Shown here in pieces: positions 1-9,144 of a stretch of 39,139 bases of DNA. Within the stretch, counting starts at the first letter, position 1. The number at the start of each line of letters is the position of its first letter. Source of the stretch: Sphingomonadaceae bacterium (lineage in GTDB: Bacteria > Pseudomonadota > Alphaproteobacteria > Sphingomonadales > Sphingomonadaceae); the NCBI GenBank assembly GCA_947473355.1, contig CANJCQ010000038.1, positions 1 through 39,139 on the forward strand. The letters are read 5' to 3'. The notes under the pieces are model-generated. The model was not told where the DNA came from, searched no databases, and saw nothing but the letters and a program-made list of their open reading frames with translations. A program made the translations under genes and the position numbers.

Positions 1-266
1 AGCTGGGCTATCTGCCGTTCAGCCCGTCAGGCGGCGCGCTGCTGTTCCATCTGCTCTCCAAGCTTTACGAGCAGACCAGCGTCATCATCACCACCAACCT
101 CAGCTTCAGTGAGTGGGCTGGCGTGTTCGGCGACGCCAAGATGACCACAGCCCTCCTCGATCGGCTCACCCACCACTGCCATATTCTCGAGACCGGAAAC
201 GACAGCTTCCGCTTCCGTGCCAGCGCCGCTGCACCCAAAACCAGAAAGGAAAAACCAGCCCCTTGA
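1..266 (+). CDS. istB: IS21 family helper ATPase IstB (C-terminal part)
   Basis: Open reading frame running in from the window edge (codons start at position 3) and ending with TGA at 264-266. The translated piece contains [20 protein letters not shown] and then [19 protein letters not shown], which is the conserved end of the DnaA/IstB-like AAA+ ATPase of IS21 elements. IstB works with the IstA transposase to choose the target and activate transposition. Only about 87 residues are present, so Walker motifs cannot be checked. The lysine-rich tail (KTRKEKPAP) is typical. The terminal repeats lie directly downstream, as expected for the right end. Confidence 0.85.
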   Translation, partial: LGYLPFSPSGGALLFHLLSKLYEQTSVIITTNLSFSEWAGVFGDAKMTTALLDRLTHHCHILETGNDSFRFRASAAAPKTRKEKPAP

Positions 267-300
267 CCCAACTCCCGCAACGCGGGACATAACAACCACC

Positions 301-338
301 CGGGTCACTTCTCAGTGAAAATCCCGGGTCACTTCTCA
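301..338 (+). repeat. IS21 terminal direct repeats (2 copies)
   Basis: Two copies of CGGGTCACTTCTCA, at 301-314 and 325-338, 24 bp apart start to start. Multiple short repeats at the ends are a hallmark of IS21 elements and are bound by the IstA transposase. The second copy supplies the new stop codon of the interrupted gene on the minus strand. Confidence 0.8.
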
Positions 339-1114
339 ACGCAAATCAACAAACGCACGCCAATCAGTTCCGGAGTGCCCCAGACAAACAGGGCATCAAC
401 CAGCCGGTCACTGCGCTCGGCAATGTCTTGCGCAGAGAAGCCGAGCCGATGCCAGCTGGCGATGTAGTTTGGAAGGTCCGCATAGGTTTGCAGATGCTCG
501 CGCGCTTTAGCTCGGGCGCGGGCGGGATCCGCTTCGAATATCGCCCCCTGTTCGACCGCCAGCAATGCACCCGGGCCCATGCGGCTGCGCGCCAGCGCGG
601 TGTGCTCGGGCGGGACAAGATAGGGGTGCGCACCCGCACTTCGTCCCGCTGCCAGATCAAGCATTTTCGGGCCCAGCGCCGCGATGCAGCGCGATTCGTT
701 CGGGATCCCGGCAGCGTCGAGGCCATCCAGATAGGTGGCCATCTTTTCGAGCGGCTTCTTCCATGCCTCGCCAATCGCAGGGACGTGGCCGACACCCAGC
801 CCCAGCATCGCCCGCGCACGCTGGCTGTCGCTCCAGCTCTGCCACCAGCCGCCGACTTCCGCTGGCTCATGCATCCATATGTTGAGGATGCCCGATGCCG
901 CGACAGTATGTTTCGTGGCGCCAAGGATGGTGAGGAACGTAGCCGCCAGATCGCCGCCGCGCCCGCCGGGAAACCATAGGGCGCCATAGCCAAGTTCCTC
1001 CAGCTCGGCAGCGCAATCAGCGACGAAGCCAGGATCGCCAAAGCGGAATTGCACTGCCCAGACGCCGACTCTGCCAAGTTTCGCCCAGGGTGCAGATTCT
1101 CTGTTTTTGCTCAT
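329..1114 (-). pseudogene. Luciferase-like (LLM class) oxidoreductase, 3' end cut off by IS21
   Basis: Reads as a 261-residue protein from ATG at 1112-1114, with a weak AGGA upstream. The sequence GYGALWFPGG near the N-terminus, LGLGVGH in the middle and SDRLVDALFVWGTPELIGVR near the C-terminus match bacterial luciferase-like, F420- or FMN-dependent oxidoreductases of the TIGR03620 type. These fold as a TIM barrel and usually run to about 290 residues. After about residue 253 the reading frame enters the IS end (last residues ICVEK, stop at 329-331 inside the terminal repeat), so the final barrel elements are missing. It is divergent from the phosphotransferase remnant and may once have belonged to the same catabolic cluster. 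The product may be inactive. The function assignment is by family only. Confidence 0.75.
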
Positions 1115-1235
1115 GTTACTTGGTTCCTGACGTGCAGCGGTCAGACGCGAGAGATTGATCGTCGCCAGTTTCGGCAGCGCCGCAGATTATGCAACGCCTA
1201 TTGCGCAATCAAATGATCTGATCAATCATGCCAGC

Positions 1236-2273
1236 ATGATCATTGCCCCCAATATCCGCGAGCTAGGCGAATTGGCAGCGCAGCTTTCCGCTTGGCTGGC
1301 CGGCAAGGTGCTGGGCGCGACAGATATCTGCATCGACAACCTCTCCTACCCTTCGGGCGCGGGCATGTCGCACGAAACGATACTGTTCGATGCAAGCTGG
1401 ACCCAGCAGGGCAACACCGTGACATCGGGGCTTGTCATCCGCATCAAACCGACCGCGAACCAGGTGTTCTGCGACGACCTGTTCGAGCAGCAATACCGCA
1501 TCATGCGGCTGATGTTCGACAAGCGTTACGTCCCGGTCGCCGAGCCATTATGGATCGAGCGCGATCCCACCCTGCTCGGCGCGCCCTTCTTCGTGATGCG
1601 CAAGATGCATGGCCGCGTGCCGGTCAGCCGCCCGCCCTATGCGGAGCAGGGCTGGATCGCCGATGCCAGTCCGGCCCAGCGCCGCAAGCTATGGGAAAAC
1701 GGGGTACGCACTCTCGCTGCCATAGCCCGCGTGCCGCTGGACGAAATCGACTTTCTCGCCGGGCCCGATGGCGCGCACAGTGGCCTTGCGCAGGAGTGGG
1801 ACAAGTATGTGCGCTTCGTGGAATGGGTCAGCAGCGAACGCCGACAGCCCGCGCTCGATGCGGCGCTGACAGCGCTTCGGGCGCGCTGGCCCGGCAACCA
1901 GCCGGCCGGACTGGTCTGGGGCGGGGCGGAACTGGTCAACATGATGTTCGACGACAACTTCGAAGTTGTCTGCGTCATGGATTGGGAGCAGCCCTCACTC
2001 GGCGGCCCGCTCAACGATCTGGCATGGTAGATCTACATGTCGGAAATGAAACACGGCGCGATTGCGGACCGGCCGCATCTGGAGGGCATGGGCACCCGCG
2101 AAGAAACTATTGCCCTGTGGGGCGAGCTCACCGGCATACCGACCGACAACATCGCTTGGTACGAACAATTCATGGCGCTCAAGATTGCCTGTCTTTCGGT
2201 GAGCATGGCAAGAATACACGGGAGCCCGCCGCCTGACCTGTCCGCATTGGCAAGGCGTCTCGGGCTGGATTGA
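1236..2273 (+). pseudogene. Phosphotransferase (APH/ACAD10-like kinase fold), broken by an in-frame stop
   Basis: Two open segments in the same frame, to 2030 and from 2037, together encode one aminoglycoside-phosphotransferase-like protein of about 345 residues. Conserved parts are PSGAGMSHETILFD (nucleotide loop), FFVMRKMHGRVP, VCVMDWEQPSLGGPLNDLAW (metal-binding Asp) and, after the stop, GTREETIALWGELTG. At 2028-2030 the expected second Trp codon of the usual WW motif is TAG instead of TGG, and the frame continues unchanged after it. In addition, the catalytic loop reads WGGAELVNMMF where relatives have WGDAxxxNMMF, so the catalytic Asp is gone. The ATG at 1236 fits the family N-terminus; an upstream TTG (1155) would add 27 unlikely residues. 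Homologues phosphorylate small molecules, often in catabolic clusters. I judge it a decaying gene. Confidence 0.8.
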
Positions 2274-2294
2274 TAAGCATTTGAAGGAGAGGAC

Positions 2295-3116
2295 ATGCAG
2301 GATATTTTCGGCCTTGCCGGGCACAAGGCGCTCGTGGTCGGTGGCGGCTATGGCAGCGGGCGGCTGACGGCAAAGTTGCTGGCGGAGGCGGGAGCAAGCG
2401 TCGCGGTGGCGGATATCGATGCCGGGCGGGCCGAAACGGTTGCCAAGGAGATCGGCGGCTTTGCCGTGGTTGGCGATGTCACCACGCCCGAAGGCGCGGC
2501 GCTGGTCGTTGACACGGCGCACGAACTTCTCGGCGGGCTGACCCGGCTGGCCAACATCGTCGGTCTGGTCAAAATGGAGCCGTTCATAGACAACAGCCCC
2601 GAACACTGGCGCCAGCAGATGGACCTAAACCTGATGCAGCAGGTATATGTCTGCCAGGCAGCAGGACGCCACATGCTGGCGAACAATGACGGGGCGGATC
2701 GCGGCGCCATCGCCATGGTCGCTTCGGTTTCCGGCATCTATGGCGCCAGCAATCAGGTCGCCTATGGCATGGCCAAGGCAGGCGTGATCTCGCTGACCCG
2801 CTCGCTCGCGGCGGAATGGGGGCCGCAGGGCATCCGCGTCAACGCGATTGCGCCGGATATTACCGCCGTGCCCCGCCTGATCGAGCAAGTGCCTGGCACC
2901 GAGGACGAGGCGCTCGCCATGTTCGATGCCATGGCCAAGGGCGAAGGCGTTCCGCTCCAGCGCTTCGGACGCGCCGAGGAACTGGCGAAGCCACTGCTGT
3001 TTCTGTTGTCCGACATGTCGAGCTATATGACCGGGCAATGCCTGGTGATCGATGGCGGCACCATGGTGCGCTTTCCGCACACCACTGGCGGACGCAGGCC
3101 CGGGGGAGAGGCATGA
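2295..3116 (+). CDS. SDR family NAD(P)-dependent oxidoreductase
   Basis: A 273-residue classical short-chain dehydrogenase/reductase. The cofactor loop is GGGYGSGR at residues 16-23, an Asp (VADID) at the end of beta-2 suggests NAD preference, and the active site is Ser144, Tyr157 and Lys161 (YGMAK). The usual IRVNAIAPD and C-terminal FLLSDMSSYMTGQCLVIDGG elements are present. A good AAGGAG ribosome site lies 7 to 12 bases before the ATG. The stop codon overlaps the start of the next gene (ATGATGA), so the two are translationally coupled. The substrate cannot be read from sequence. Context (luciferase-like oxidoreductase, phosphotransferase, two hydrolase-fold proteins) suggests catabolism of a small organic compound. 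Confidence 0.9.
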   Translation: MQDIFGLAGHKALVVGGGYGSGRLTAKLLAEAGASVAVADIDAGRAETVAKEIGGFAVVGDVTTPEGAALVVDTAHELLGGLTRLANIVGLVKMEPFIDNSPEHWRQQMDLNLMQQVYVCQAAGRHMLANNDGADRGAIAMVASVSGIYGASNQVAYGMAKAGVISLTRSLAAEWGPQGIRVNAIAPDITAVPRLIEQVPGTEDEALAMFDAMAKGEGVPLQRFGRAEELAKPLLFLLSDMSSYMTGQCLVIDGGTMVRFPHTTGGRRPGGEA

Positions 3117-3901
3117 TGAGCAATCTGGTTGAAGACAAGACTCGCGGCGTCGTGATCGAGGCGCTGGTCGAGGGCGAAGGTCCCGATGCCGTGCTGCTGG
3201 CTTCGGCTTTGCGCGGGGCGGCCGATTTCGCGCGGGTTCAGACGCTGCTGACCGAAGCTGGGTTTCGCACTTTGGCGCTCAACATGCGCGGAGTCGGGCG
3301 CAGCACCGGGTCCTTCGACAACCTGACCATGCGCGACCTGGCCGACGATGTGGCCTGTGTGATCGGAGAGCTTTGCGAGGGACCTGCCCATGTGGTCGGC
3401 CATGCGCTTGGCAATGTCATCGCGCGCGGCACAGCAAGTTTCCGCCCGGAAATGGTGCGCAGTGTCACAGTGATGCCCTGTGGCGGCCACAACCTAGGCA
3501 GCTTCCCGGTTTCAGATCACGTGCTTCACCATTTCGCCCGCTGCCACCAGTTCGACCTGAGTGAGGCCGAGCGCCGCGAGAGCCTGAGCGTCGCCTTCTT
3601 CGCTCCGGGCAATGATCCCGGTGCATGGCTTGATGGCTGGTGGCCGCAGGCGAGCGGCATCAGCACGGCCGCGTTCAAGACCGATCCCGAAGAGTGGTGG
3701 CGCGCGGGCGACAAGCCGGTGCTGATCCTGCATCCGCTGCAAGATGCCATGGCCCCGCCCGCGCAAGGCCACGCGGCCCGCGATGCCTTTGGCGCGCGCG
3801 CACGCTATGCCGAAATTCCCCGTTGCGGCCATGCCATCCTCCCCGAACAGCCCGACTTCGTTGCCCGGGAAATTGCCGCATTCCTGCACGCACAGGGCTG
3901 A
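3113..3901 (+). CDS. Alpha/beta-hydrolase-fold protein with Ser-to-Ala at the nucleophile
   Basis: A 262-residue protein starting at ATG 3113, overlapping the SDR stop by 4 bp. An open frame exists further upstream, but it lies inside the SDR gene and is not protein-like. The fold is recognisable from LNMRGVGRS, the nucleophile-elbow motif GHALG (residues 96-100), the acid turn LHPLQDAMAPP (Asp211) and the histidine loop CGHAILPEQPDF (His240). The elbow should read G-x-S-x-G; here residue 98 is Ala, so an ordinary serine-hydrolase mechanism is not possible. From memory, related proteins with GHAFGN exist, so this may be a subfamily trait and not damage. It could be a non-hydrolytic lyase, a binding protein, or a partner of the next gene. 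Confidence 0.8.
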   Translation: MMSNLVEDKTRGVVIEALVEGEGPDAVLLASALRGAADFARVQTLLTEAGFRTLALNMRGVGRSTGSFDNLTMRDLADDVACVIGELCEGPAHVVGHALGNVIARGTASFRPEMVRSVTVMPCGGHNLGSFPVSDHVLHHFARCHQFDLSEAERRESLSVAFFAPGNDPGAWLDGWWPQASGISTAAFKTDPEEWWRAGDKPVLILHPLQDAMAPPAQGHAARDAFGARARYAEIPRCGHAILPEQPDFVAREIAAFLHAQG

Positions 3902-3925
3902 ATCAGACCCTGAAGGAGCGTTCCG

Positions 3926-4771
3926 ATGGAAAAATTCATCACCCGCGATGGCTGCATGCTGCGCTATCGCCTGCGTGGGCGCGGCCCCCTGATCGCGCTG
4001 ACGCCGGGTGGACGCGAGGCGGGCGAGGCGGTGGCCTTGCTGGCCGATGCCCTGGCGCAAGCGGCGACGGTGCTCACCTGGGATCGCCGCAATGCGGGCG
4101 CTGCCCAGGTCTGGTTCGGCGGCGAATCGGAACAGGAGGTCTGGGCCGACGATCTGGCCGAACTGATCGAGCACCTTGGGCTGGGTCCGGCCTGGCTGGC
4201 GGGGGGATCGGCTGGGTGCAGGGTCTCCGTGCTCTCGGCGCTGCGTCGCCCCGAGACCGCACGTGGCCTGCTGCTGTGGTCAGCATCGGGCGGGGAATAC
4301 AGCTGCCAGTTTCTCGGGTTCTCCTATCATGTGCCCTATATCATGGCGGCCGAGCGCGGCGGGATGGAGGCCGTTGCCGAAACTCCGTTTTTCGCTGACC
4401 GCATTGCCGCCAATCCCGCAAACCGCGAGCGGTTGCTGACGCAGGACCCTGCCGAATTTTGCGAAACCATGAAGAGCTGGAACCGTTCGTTCTATTATCG
4501 CGCTGATGCCGCGCTGACTGCCGTTCCCGACGCCGCGCTTCGCACTATCGCCATACCAAGCCTGATCGTAGCGGGGAACGACGACGTTCATCCGCCGACT
4601 GTATCCGATGTCATGGCACGCCTTATCCCGGGCGCGCGGGCAATCGCTTCGCCGTGGTCGAACGCGCAATGGCTTGACAGATTCACCGGGCGGGCTGGTG
4701 GATCGGTGTTCGAGCTTTACCCGCTGCTGGTGCCCGCACTGCTTGGTTTTTTGGCAACTCAGCCAGATTGA
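3926..4771 (+). CDS. Alpha/beta-hydrolase-fold protein
   Basis: A 281-residue protein with AAGGAG 7 to 12 bases before the ATG, 24 bp after the previous hydrolase-like gene. Seen are the strand-turn TWDRRNAGAA, the nucleophile elbow GGSAG (Ser95), a lid-like helical region from about 130 to 205, and an acid turn AGNDDVHPP. The region where the catalytic His should lie reads ASPWSNAQWLDRF, with no His. It is therefore the mirror case of its upstream neighbour, which keeps the His but lacks the Ser. It ends 3 bp from the convergent aspartic protease gene. Substrate unknown; probably the same pathway as the SDR. Confidence 0.8.
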   Translation: MEKFITRDGCMLRYRLRGRGPLIALTPGGREAGEAVALLADALAQAATVLTWDRRNAGAAQVWFGGESEQEVWADDLAELIEHLGLGPAWLAGGSAGCRVSVLSALRRPETARGLLLWSASGGEYSCQFLGFSYHVPYIMAAERGGMEAVAETPFFADRIAANPANRERLLTQDPAEFCETMKSWNRSFYYRADAALTAVPDAALRTIAIPSLIVAGNDDVHPPTVSDVMARLIPGARAIASPWSNAQWLDRFTGRAGGSVFELYPLLVPALLGFLATQPD

Positions 4772-4774
4772 GCT

Positions 4775-5296
4775 TCAGCTGTGGCGAATAACCATTCGGT
4801 CGCCGTGCATTTCGACTTTGCCCAAGCGGCGCAGCAAAGACTGTCCGAGCAGGTTGGTCCCCAGCCCTTCCAGCACAATCGCATCGACGTCGCGGAATTC
4901 CGCGTCGCCAAGCTGAAACCGGTCGATACGCACGGCGGCGCCCCTGGCCACGCCAGACGCGCTGCGACCGATCGGCTCGAAGCTTTCGGGGTCAACGTCG
5001 ATGCCGAGGTTGCGGGCATCTTCGACCGTCAGCGCGACCATATCGGCGCCGGTATCGACGAGGAAGCGCGCATCCTGCCCATTAACCTGCACAGTCAGGC
5101 GAAACTGGCCGCTCTCGTCACGGGCGATTTCGGTTTGCTCGTCGCTGGCGGCGGGCCGGGCACTGGCAGCCAGCGCATGGACACCTGACTTGCCGCTTGG
5201 CTCGTCCACAACCGCCCGGCGCGGCGACATCATCAGTTGCGCGGCGACAAACATGGCGATCGCCGAGCCTACAGCCAGGAATACGAGTTTGTACAT
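4775..5296 (-). CDS. Membrane-anchored retropepsin-like aspartic protease (TIGR02281 type)
   Basis: A 173-residue protein from ATG at 5294-5296 (MYKLVFLAVG); an in-frame TTG seven codons upstream is less likely. Residues 3-22 form one hydrophobic membrane segment, then a disordered linker runs to about 60. A single clan AA protease domain follows, with the catalytic motif VDTGAD (Asp81) and the second hydrophobic-glycine element NLLGQSLLRRLG near the C-terminus. Proteins like this form dimers with one Asp from each chain. The domain should sit on the periplasmic side. Targets in alphaproteobacteria are not known to me. It follows the pentapeptide-repeat gene on the same strand by 45 bp. Confidence 0.85.
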   Translation of the reverse strand: MYKLVFLAVGSAIAMFVAAQLMMSPRRAVVDEPSGKSGVHALAASARPAASDEQTEIARDESGQFRLTVQVNGQDARFLVDTGADMVALTVEDARNLGIDVDPESFEPIGRSASGVARGAAVRIDRFQLGDAEFRDVDAIVLEGLGTNLLGQSLLRRLGKVEMHGDRMVIRHS

Positions 5297-5341
5297 GCCG
5301 ATTTGCCTAGCAGCCAAGCGTTACCGCTTGGCAAACGGGCG

Positions 5342-5614
5342 CTATTTTTTGGCCTGATCGTCGTCGATCTGCAGCGACCCGATGGTCAGCCGATCAATGC
5401 GGGCATCGCGCAAACGCAGCTTGCCGATACCCAGCCGCCCGATCATCAGCGATCCGATGGCAACAGCGCCCATGGCCAGCGCGCCAAGCGCAAAGGTGCC
5501 GATTGCAATCGCGCCCACCGAACCGGAACCCAGCGCTGCCCCGCGCACAGCGACGGCGGGCAGCACAGCGCCCGGCCCGGGCGCTGCATCGTGCTTATTC
5601 AGCCGCTTCGGCAT
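5342..5614 (-). CDS. Small pentapeptide-repeat-like protein
   Basis: A 90-residue protein from ATG at 5612-5614 ([10 protein letters not shown]), overlapping the 3' end of ispG by 20 bp in another frame. Longer upstream extensions of the frame are only an ispG shadow. After a short N-terminus, ten uninterrupted five-residue units follow from about residue 35: [50 protein letters not shown]. Hydrophobic residues sit at positions 3 and 5 and a small residue (usually Gly) two before the central one. This matches the spacing of pentapeptide repeats, which fold as a right-handed quadrilateral beta-helix, though here Gly replaces the usual Ala. The early units are hydrophobic enough to be membrane-associated instead. 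Function unknown. Confidence 0.7.
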   Translation of the reverse strand: MPKRLNKHDAAPGPGAVLPAVAVRGAALGSGSVGAIAIGTFALGALAMGAVAIGSLMIGRLGIGKLRLRDARIDRLTIGSLQIDDDQAKK

Positions 5615-6773
5615 GGCTCGCAGTTTCCGCTGCTTCCAGCTCTGCGGCCTTGGCCTCGACCAGCGAAACGATGTGATCGAGCATGTCAGCGCTCTGGACG
5701 TGGTGATCGGTGACGCCAGAGAGATAGACCATATGCTTGCCGTTGCCGCCGCCGGTGATGCCAATGTCAGTCTCTCGCGCTTCGCCCGGACCATTGACCA
5801 CGCAGCCGAGCACCGAAAGCGAGAGCGGCGTCTTGATGTGGCTGAGGCGGCTTTCCAGCGCCTCGACCGTGCGGATCACGTCAAAGCCCTGCCGCGCGCA
5901 GGAGGGGCAGGAGACGACGCGAACGCCGCGGGTGCGCAGGCCCAGCGACTTGAGGATTTCGAAGCCGACGCGCACTTCCTCTTCCGGCTCAGCCGAGAGC
6001 GAAACCCGGATGGTGTCGCCGATCCCGGCCCACAGCAGGTTGCCGATGCCGATCGCACTCTTGACCGTGCCGCCGATCAGCCCACCAGCCTCGGTGATGC
6101 CGAGATGCAGCGGGCAATCGACCTGTTCGGCGAGCTGCATATAGGCCGCGACCGCCAGGAAGGTGTCGCTGGCTTTCACTGCCACTTTGTATTCGTGAAA
6201 ATCATGATCCTGCAGCAGCTTGATATGATCGAGCGCCGATTCGACCAGGGCATCGGGGCAAGGCTCGCCGTATTTCTCCAGCAAGTCCTTCTCGAGGCTG
6301 CCGGCATTGACGCCAATGCGGATCGAGCAGCCGTTGGCTTTGGCAGCGCGGACAACCTCGGCGACGCGCTCGCTGGAGCCGATATTGCCGGGATTGATCC
6401 GCAGACAGGCCGCGCCCGCGTCAGCCGCTTCGAGCGCGCGCTTGTAGTGAAAATGGATGTCGGCAATTACCGGAATGCGCGCCGCGCGGGTGATCTGGCT
6501 GAGCGCCTTGGTGCTCTCCTCGTCGGGACACGAAACGCGGATCAGATCTGCCCCGGCTTCCTCGCAGCGGCGGATCTGGTCGATCGTCGCCACCGCATCG
6601 GAGGTGAGCGTATTGGTCATGGTCTGCACCGTGATCGGCGCATCGCCGCCAACGGGAACGGCGCCGACCATGATCTGGCGGGACTGACGGCGCGTAATAT
6701 CGCGCCAGGGACGGATGCTGGTCATCGTGCGCATATAGGCCCCGGATTGTTGCAGGGCAATTGCTGCCTGCAT
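5595..6773 (-). CDS. ispG: 4-hydroxy-3-methylbut-2-enyl diphosphate synthase (flavodoxin/ferredoxin)
   Basis: IspG (GcpE) catalyses the reductive ring opening of methylerythritol cyclodiphosphate, the penultimate step of the MEP isoprenoid pathway, using a [4Fe-4S] cluster. Seen are the N-terminal [17 protein letters not shown] and [11 protein letters not shown] motifs, the TIM-barrel core, and the C-terminal cluster cysteines in [11 protein letters not shown] and [11 protein letters not shown] with the adjacent catalytic Glu. The start at 6773 has GGAGG 10 bases upstream, but ATGs at 6734 (MRTM) and 6725 (MTSIRPW) fit the family N-terminus better, so the first 13 to 16 residues are doubtful. 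It lies 4 bp downstream of the TonB receptor gene. The His/Glu-rich acidic tail is longer than usual. Confidence 0.95.
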   Translation of the reverse strand: MQAAIALQQSGAYMRTMTSIRPWRDITRRQSRQIMVGAVPVGGDAPITVQTMTNTLTSDAVATIDQIRRCEEAGADLIRVSCPDEESTKALSQITRAARIPVIADIHFHYKRALEAADAGAACLRINPGNIGSSERVAEVVRAAKANGCSIRIGVNAGSLEKDLLEKYGEPCPDALVESALDHIKLLQDHDFHEYKVAVKASDTFLAVAAYMQLAEQVDCPLHLGITEAGGLIGGTVKSAIGIGNLLWAGIGDTIRVSLSAEPEEEVRVGFEILKSLGLRTRGVRVVSCPSCARQGFDVIRTVEALESRLSHIKTPLSLSVLGCVVNGPGEARETDIGITGGGNGKHMVYLSGVTDHHVQSADMLDHIVSLVEAKAAELEAAETASHAEAAE

Positions 6774-6777
6774 GCGG

Positions 6778-9084
6778 CTAAAGCCTCCAGTTCACTTGCA
6801 CGGTGAAATTGCGTTGCGGGAAGGGGTGGAACAGGAAGTATTTGTTATTGTTTAGGTTATCCACCCCAAGGGCGGAATCGAGATGATCGTTGAGTTTGAA
6901 TGTCGCCCGCGCATCGACGACGAAATACCTGTAGAAGCCCTGATAGGTCTGGCCGACGGTGTCGTCATTGGCGAGGTTGGCAAAGTTGCGGCTGGTGAAG
7001 CGCGCCGCCGTGGTCAGCGACAGGCGCGGTGCGGGGCGCCAGGTCAGCACCATGTTGCCCTTCCAGTGCGGCACGCCGGGCAGCAGCTTGCCGACCGCCG
7101 CCGGGAAGTTGCTGTTTTTGGCGGTGATCGCATCAGCATAGGTCAGGCTGGCCGAAAGATCGAGGCCGGGCAGAATGTCACGCCGCTCTAGGGCAAATTC
7201 GACCCCCCGCGCGCGGGTGCGATCGACGTTCTGCACGAAGGTGGTGTTTGTCGCGGCATTGAGCTGCGAGATCAGGGCATTGACGATTACTTCATTGAAC
7301 AGCGAAATGCGGTAAGATCCGTGCGCGTCCTGCTTGGTGAAGGCCAGCTCCAGCGAGCGCGCCCGTTCGGGTAGCAGGGTGGGGTTGGGATTGGTCAGCA
7401 AGGTGCCCACCGCCGTCGTCTGGTAGAGCTCGCCCACGGTCGGGGTGCGGTACGCCTGCCCGGCGGAGAGGCGGACGCTGTAGCCATTGTCGCCTTTCCA
7501 TTCGAGCGAAGCCTTGGGACTGAACCCATTGAATTGGCGTTCCGGTTGCAGGATCGTGGCATTGACCGCTGTCGAAAGCGTGGTGTTGAACCCGCCGTCG
7601 GCCCGCCACCATTCATAGCGCGCGCCCAGCTTCAGGGTCAGCGCGGGCGTCAGCTTCACCGCATCCTGCGCCCAAAGCGCGAAGGTGCGCGTATTGCCAA
7701 GCGAGGCGGAGCGCAGCTGGCCCTGCGCCGAATTGCTGTCGAGCCAGTTGGCGAGCGTCAAGGTCTGGGCATTGAGCGTTTCTCGATCAACGTGCGCGCC
7801 GAAGCTCAAGGTGTGGGCGTCGCCATTTCCCAGCCTGATCGCCGCCTTGCCATCCAGCGTTACCCAGCCGGTGCCATCCTGTTTGACTATGGTGCCGACT
7901 CCGCCGGCAAAGGCGCCGGGCAAATCGTTGCGCGTCCCGACAAAACCCGTCGCTGCCGTTGTGCCTGTCACAGTATCGGGCGATGGATTGTTTTGCCAGT
8001 CGTGCGCATAGTCATAGAGTGCGCCGACAATCTGCCAGTCGAGTTTTGGCGAGGCTCCGCTCAGGCTCAGGGCGTGGCTGAAATGCAGGGCTTCGCGGGT
8101 ATAGGCTGCGGAATTGAAACCGGTCGTCACGCCGCTCGCTGCCGTCTTGTAGCTGACCGCGCCGCTGGCATCGCGCAGATAGCTGTCGACCGTGCCCTCG
8201 GTCTTGTCGGTCCAGATCCCGAGTACATAAGTGGCGCGGATATTCGCTGAGAGATCAAGCGCGGCCTTTACCTTGTAGGTCGACTGCACATGGTGCTCGA
8301 TGCCGCCGCCGCCGAGTACGCGGATGGCCTGGGCGAGCTTGTTGAGATCGGGATAGCCGCCGCTGGTGCCAGCGGGATCGGTGGTGCCGGTGATCGTGGT
8401 GAAGCTGATCGGCTGCGAATGGGCCTCGGTCCGGGTCATGCTGGCGAACAGAGCCAGCGGCCCGAAGCGGTCGCCGATTGACCCTGAAAACTGCGTCGTC
8501 GGCAGCGTGTCCCTGGTGCCATAGAGCGAGAAGTCCTGCACGTTGACCAGCGCAGTCGCGCGGGCTTCCAGCTTGTCGGGCAGGCGGGTGGTGATAGTGA
8601 CAACCGTGCCAATGGAATTGCCCGAATAGGCGGCGGAAAATGGCCCGTAGAGCACGTCGATCCGGTCGATCTCCTCGGGCGTCACCAGCGACCAGCGCGG
8701 GCTGCCATTGCCGTTGTTGTTGCCAATCAGCGCCGAAAGCAGCGCGCCATCGGCATAGATCAGGCTGCGCGCGCTGGCGCCGAGGCCCGAGGTGCGGGTG
8801 GCGATCGGCGCGAAATTGTCGCCGATGTGGCGCTTGCGGATCACCAGGCTGGGCAGGTATTTCAGTGTATCTTCGACGCTGACGGCATTGACCGTGGTGG
8901 CGATCTGCTCGGCATTTACCCCGGCTTTGGTCGAGGGCGCATTCTCGATCGTATTGCTCTGTTTCTGGCCGATCACCACAATGGCGCGACCGGGGGCGTC
9001 GGCTTCGGCGTCATCGGCGTGGGCCACGACAGGACAGCCAAGCAGGCCCGCGCCAAGCGCAGCCAGGGAAATGTACTTCATCAT
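6778..9084 (-). CDS. TonB-dependent outer-membrane receptor
   Basis: A 768-residue receptor from ATG at 9082-9084 ([16 protein letters not shown]), with a signal peptide ending near VVAHA. A plug domain follows, including AIVVIGQ as TonB box region, [15 protein letters not shown] and [20 protein letters not shown] 22-strand barrel ends in the terminal aromatic strand [10 protein letters not shown]. An upstream in-frame extension lacks a signal-like structure and was left out. The DUF2946 gene directly upstream is of a type that I recall beside copper-linked receptors such as OprC, so copper or another metal is a possible ligand. That is inference; a siderophore or organic ligand cannot be excluded. 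Confidence 0.9.
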   Translation of the reverse strand: MMKYISLAALGAGLLGCPVVAHADDAEADAPGRAIVVIGQKQSNTIENAPSTKAGVNAEQIATTVNAVSVEDTLKYLPSLVIRKRHIGDNFAPIATRTSGLGASARSLIYADGALLSALIGNNNGNGSPRWSLVTPEEIDRIDVLYGPFSAAYSGNSIGTVVTITTRLPDKLEARATALVNVQDFSLYGTRDTLPTTQFSGSIGDRFGPLALFASMTRTEAHSQPISFTTITGTTDPAGTSGGYPDLNKLAQAIRVLGGGGIEHHVQSTYKVKAALDLSANIRATYVLGIWTDKTEGTVDSYLRDASGAVSYKTAASGVTTGFNSAAYTREALHFSHALSLSGASPKLDWQIVGALYDYAHDWQNNPSPDTVTGTTAATGFVGTRNDLPGAFAGGVGTIVKQDGTGWVTLDGKAAIRLGNGDAHTLSFGAHVDRETLNAQTLTLANWLDSNSAQGQLRSASLGNTRTFALWAQDAVKLTPALTLKLGARYEWWRADGGFNTTLSTAVNATILQPERQFNGFSPKASLEWKGDNGYSVRLSAGQAYRTPTVGELYQTTAVGTLLTNPNPTLLPERARSLELAFTKQDAHGSYRISLFNEVIVNALISQLNAATNTTFVQNVDRTRARGVEFALERRDILPGLDLSASLTYADAITAKNSNFPAAVGKLLPGVPHWKGNMVLTWRPAPRLSLTTAARFTSRNFANLANDDTVGQTYQGFYRYFVVDARATFKLNDHLDSALGVDNLNNNKYFLFHPFPQRNFTVQVNWRL

Positions 9085-9144
9085 TGGAAAAACTCTCGCA
9101 TTGCCGGCGCACAGGCCGACAGAGCTGACAATCAAGCGGAAAAG

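Larger units (their letters stand above)
1..345 (+). mobile_element. Right end of an IS21-family insertion sequence
   Basis: The left edge of the window holds the last part of an IS21-type element: the C-terminus of the IstB helper ATPase (to 266) followed by two direct copies of the terminal repeat CGGGTCACTTCTCA at 301-314 and 325-338. IS21 elements usually carry several such repeats inside each end, so the element should finish at or just beyond 338. The exact junction cannot be fixed because the other end and the target duplication lie outside the window. It has inserted into the 3' end of the oxidoreductase gene that follows. Confidence 0.8.

Noticed and set aside
2816..3112. Long N-terminal extension of the first alpha/beta-hydrolase protein
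   Set aside because: It lies wholly inside the SDR gene and is not homologous; ATG 3113 overlaps the SDR stop as usual in operons.
5382..6806. 474-codon open frame on the plus strand
   Set aside because: It is the antisense shadow of ispG, with no recognisable protein content; GC-rich codon use leaves such frames open.
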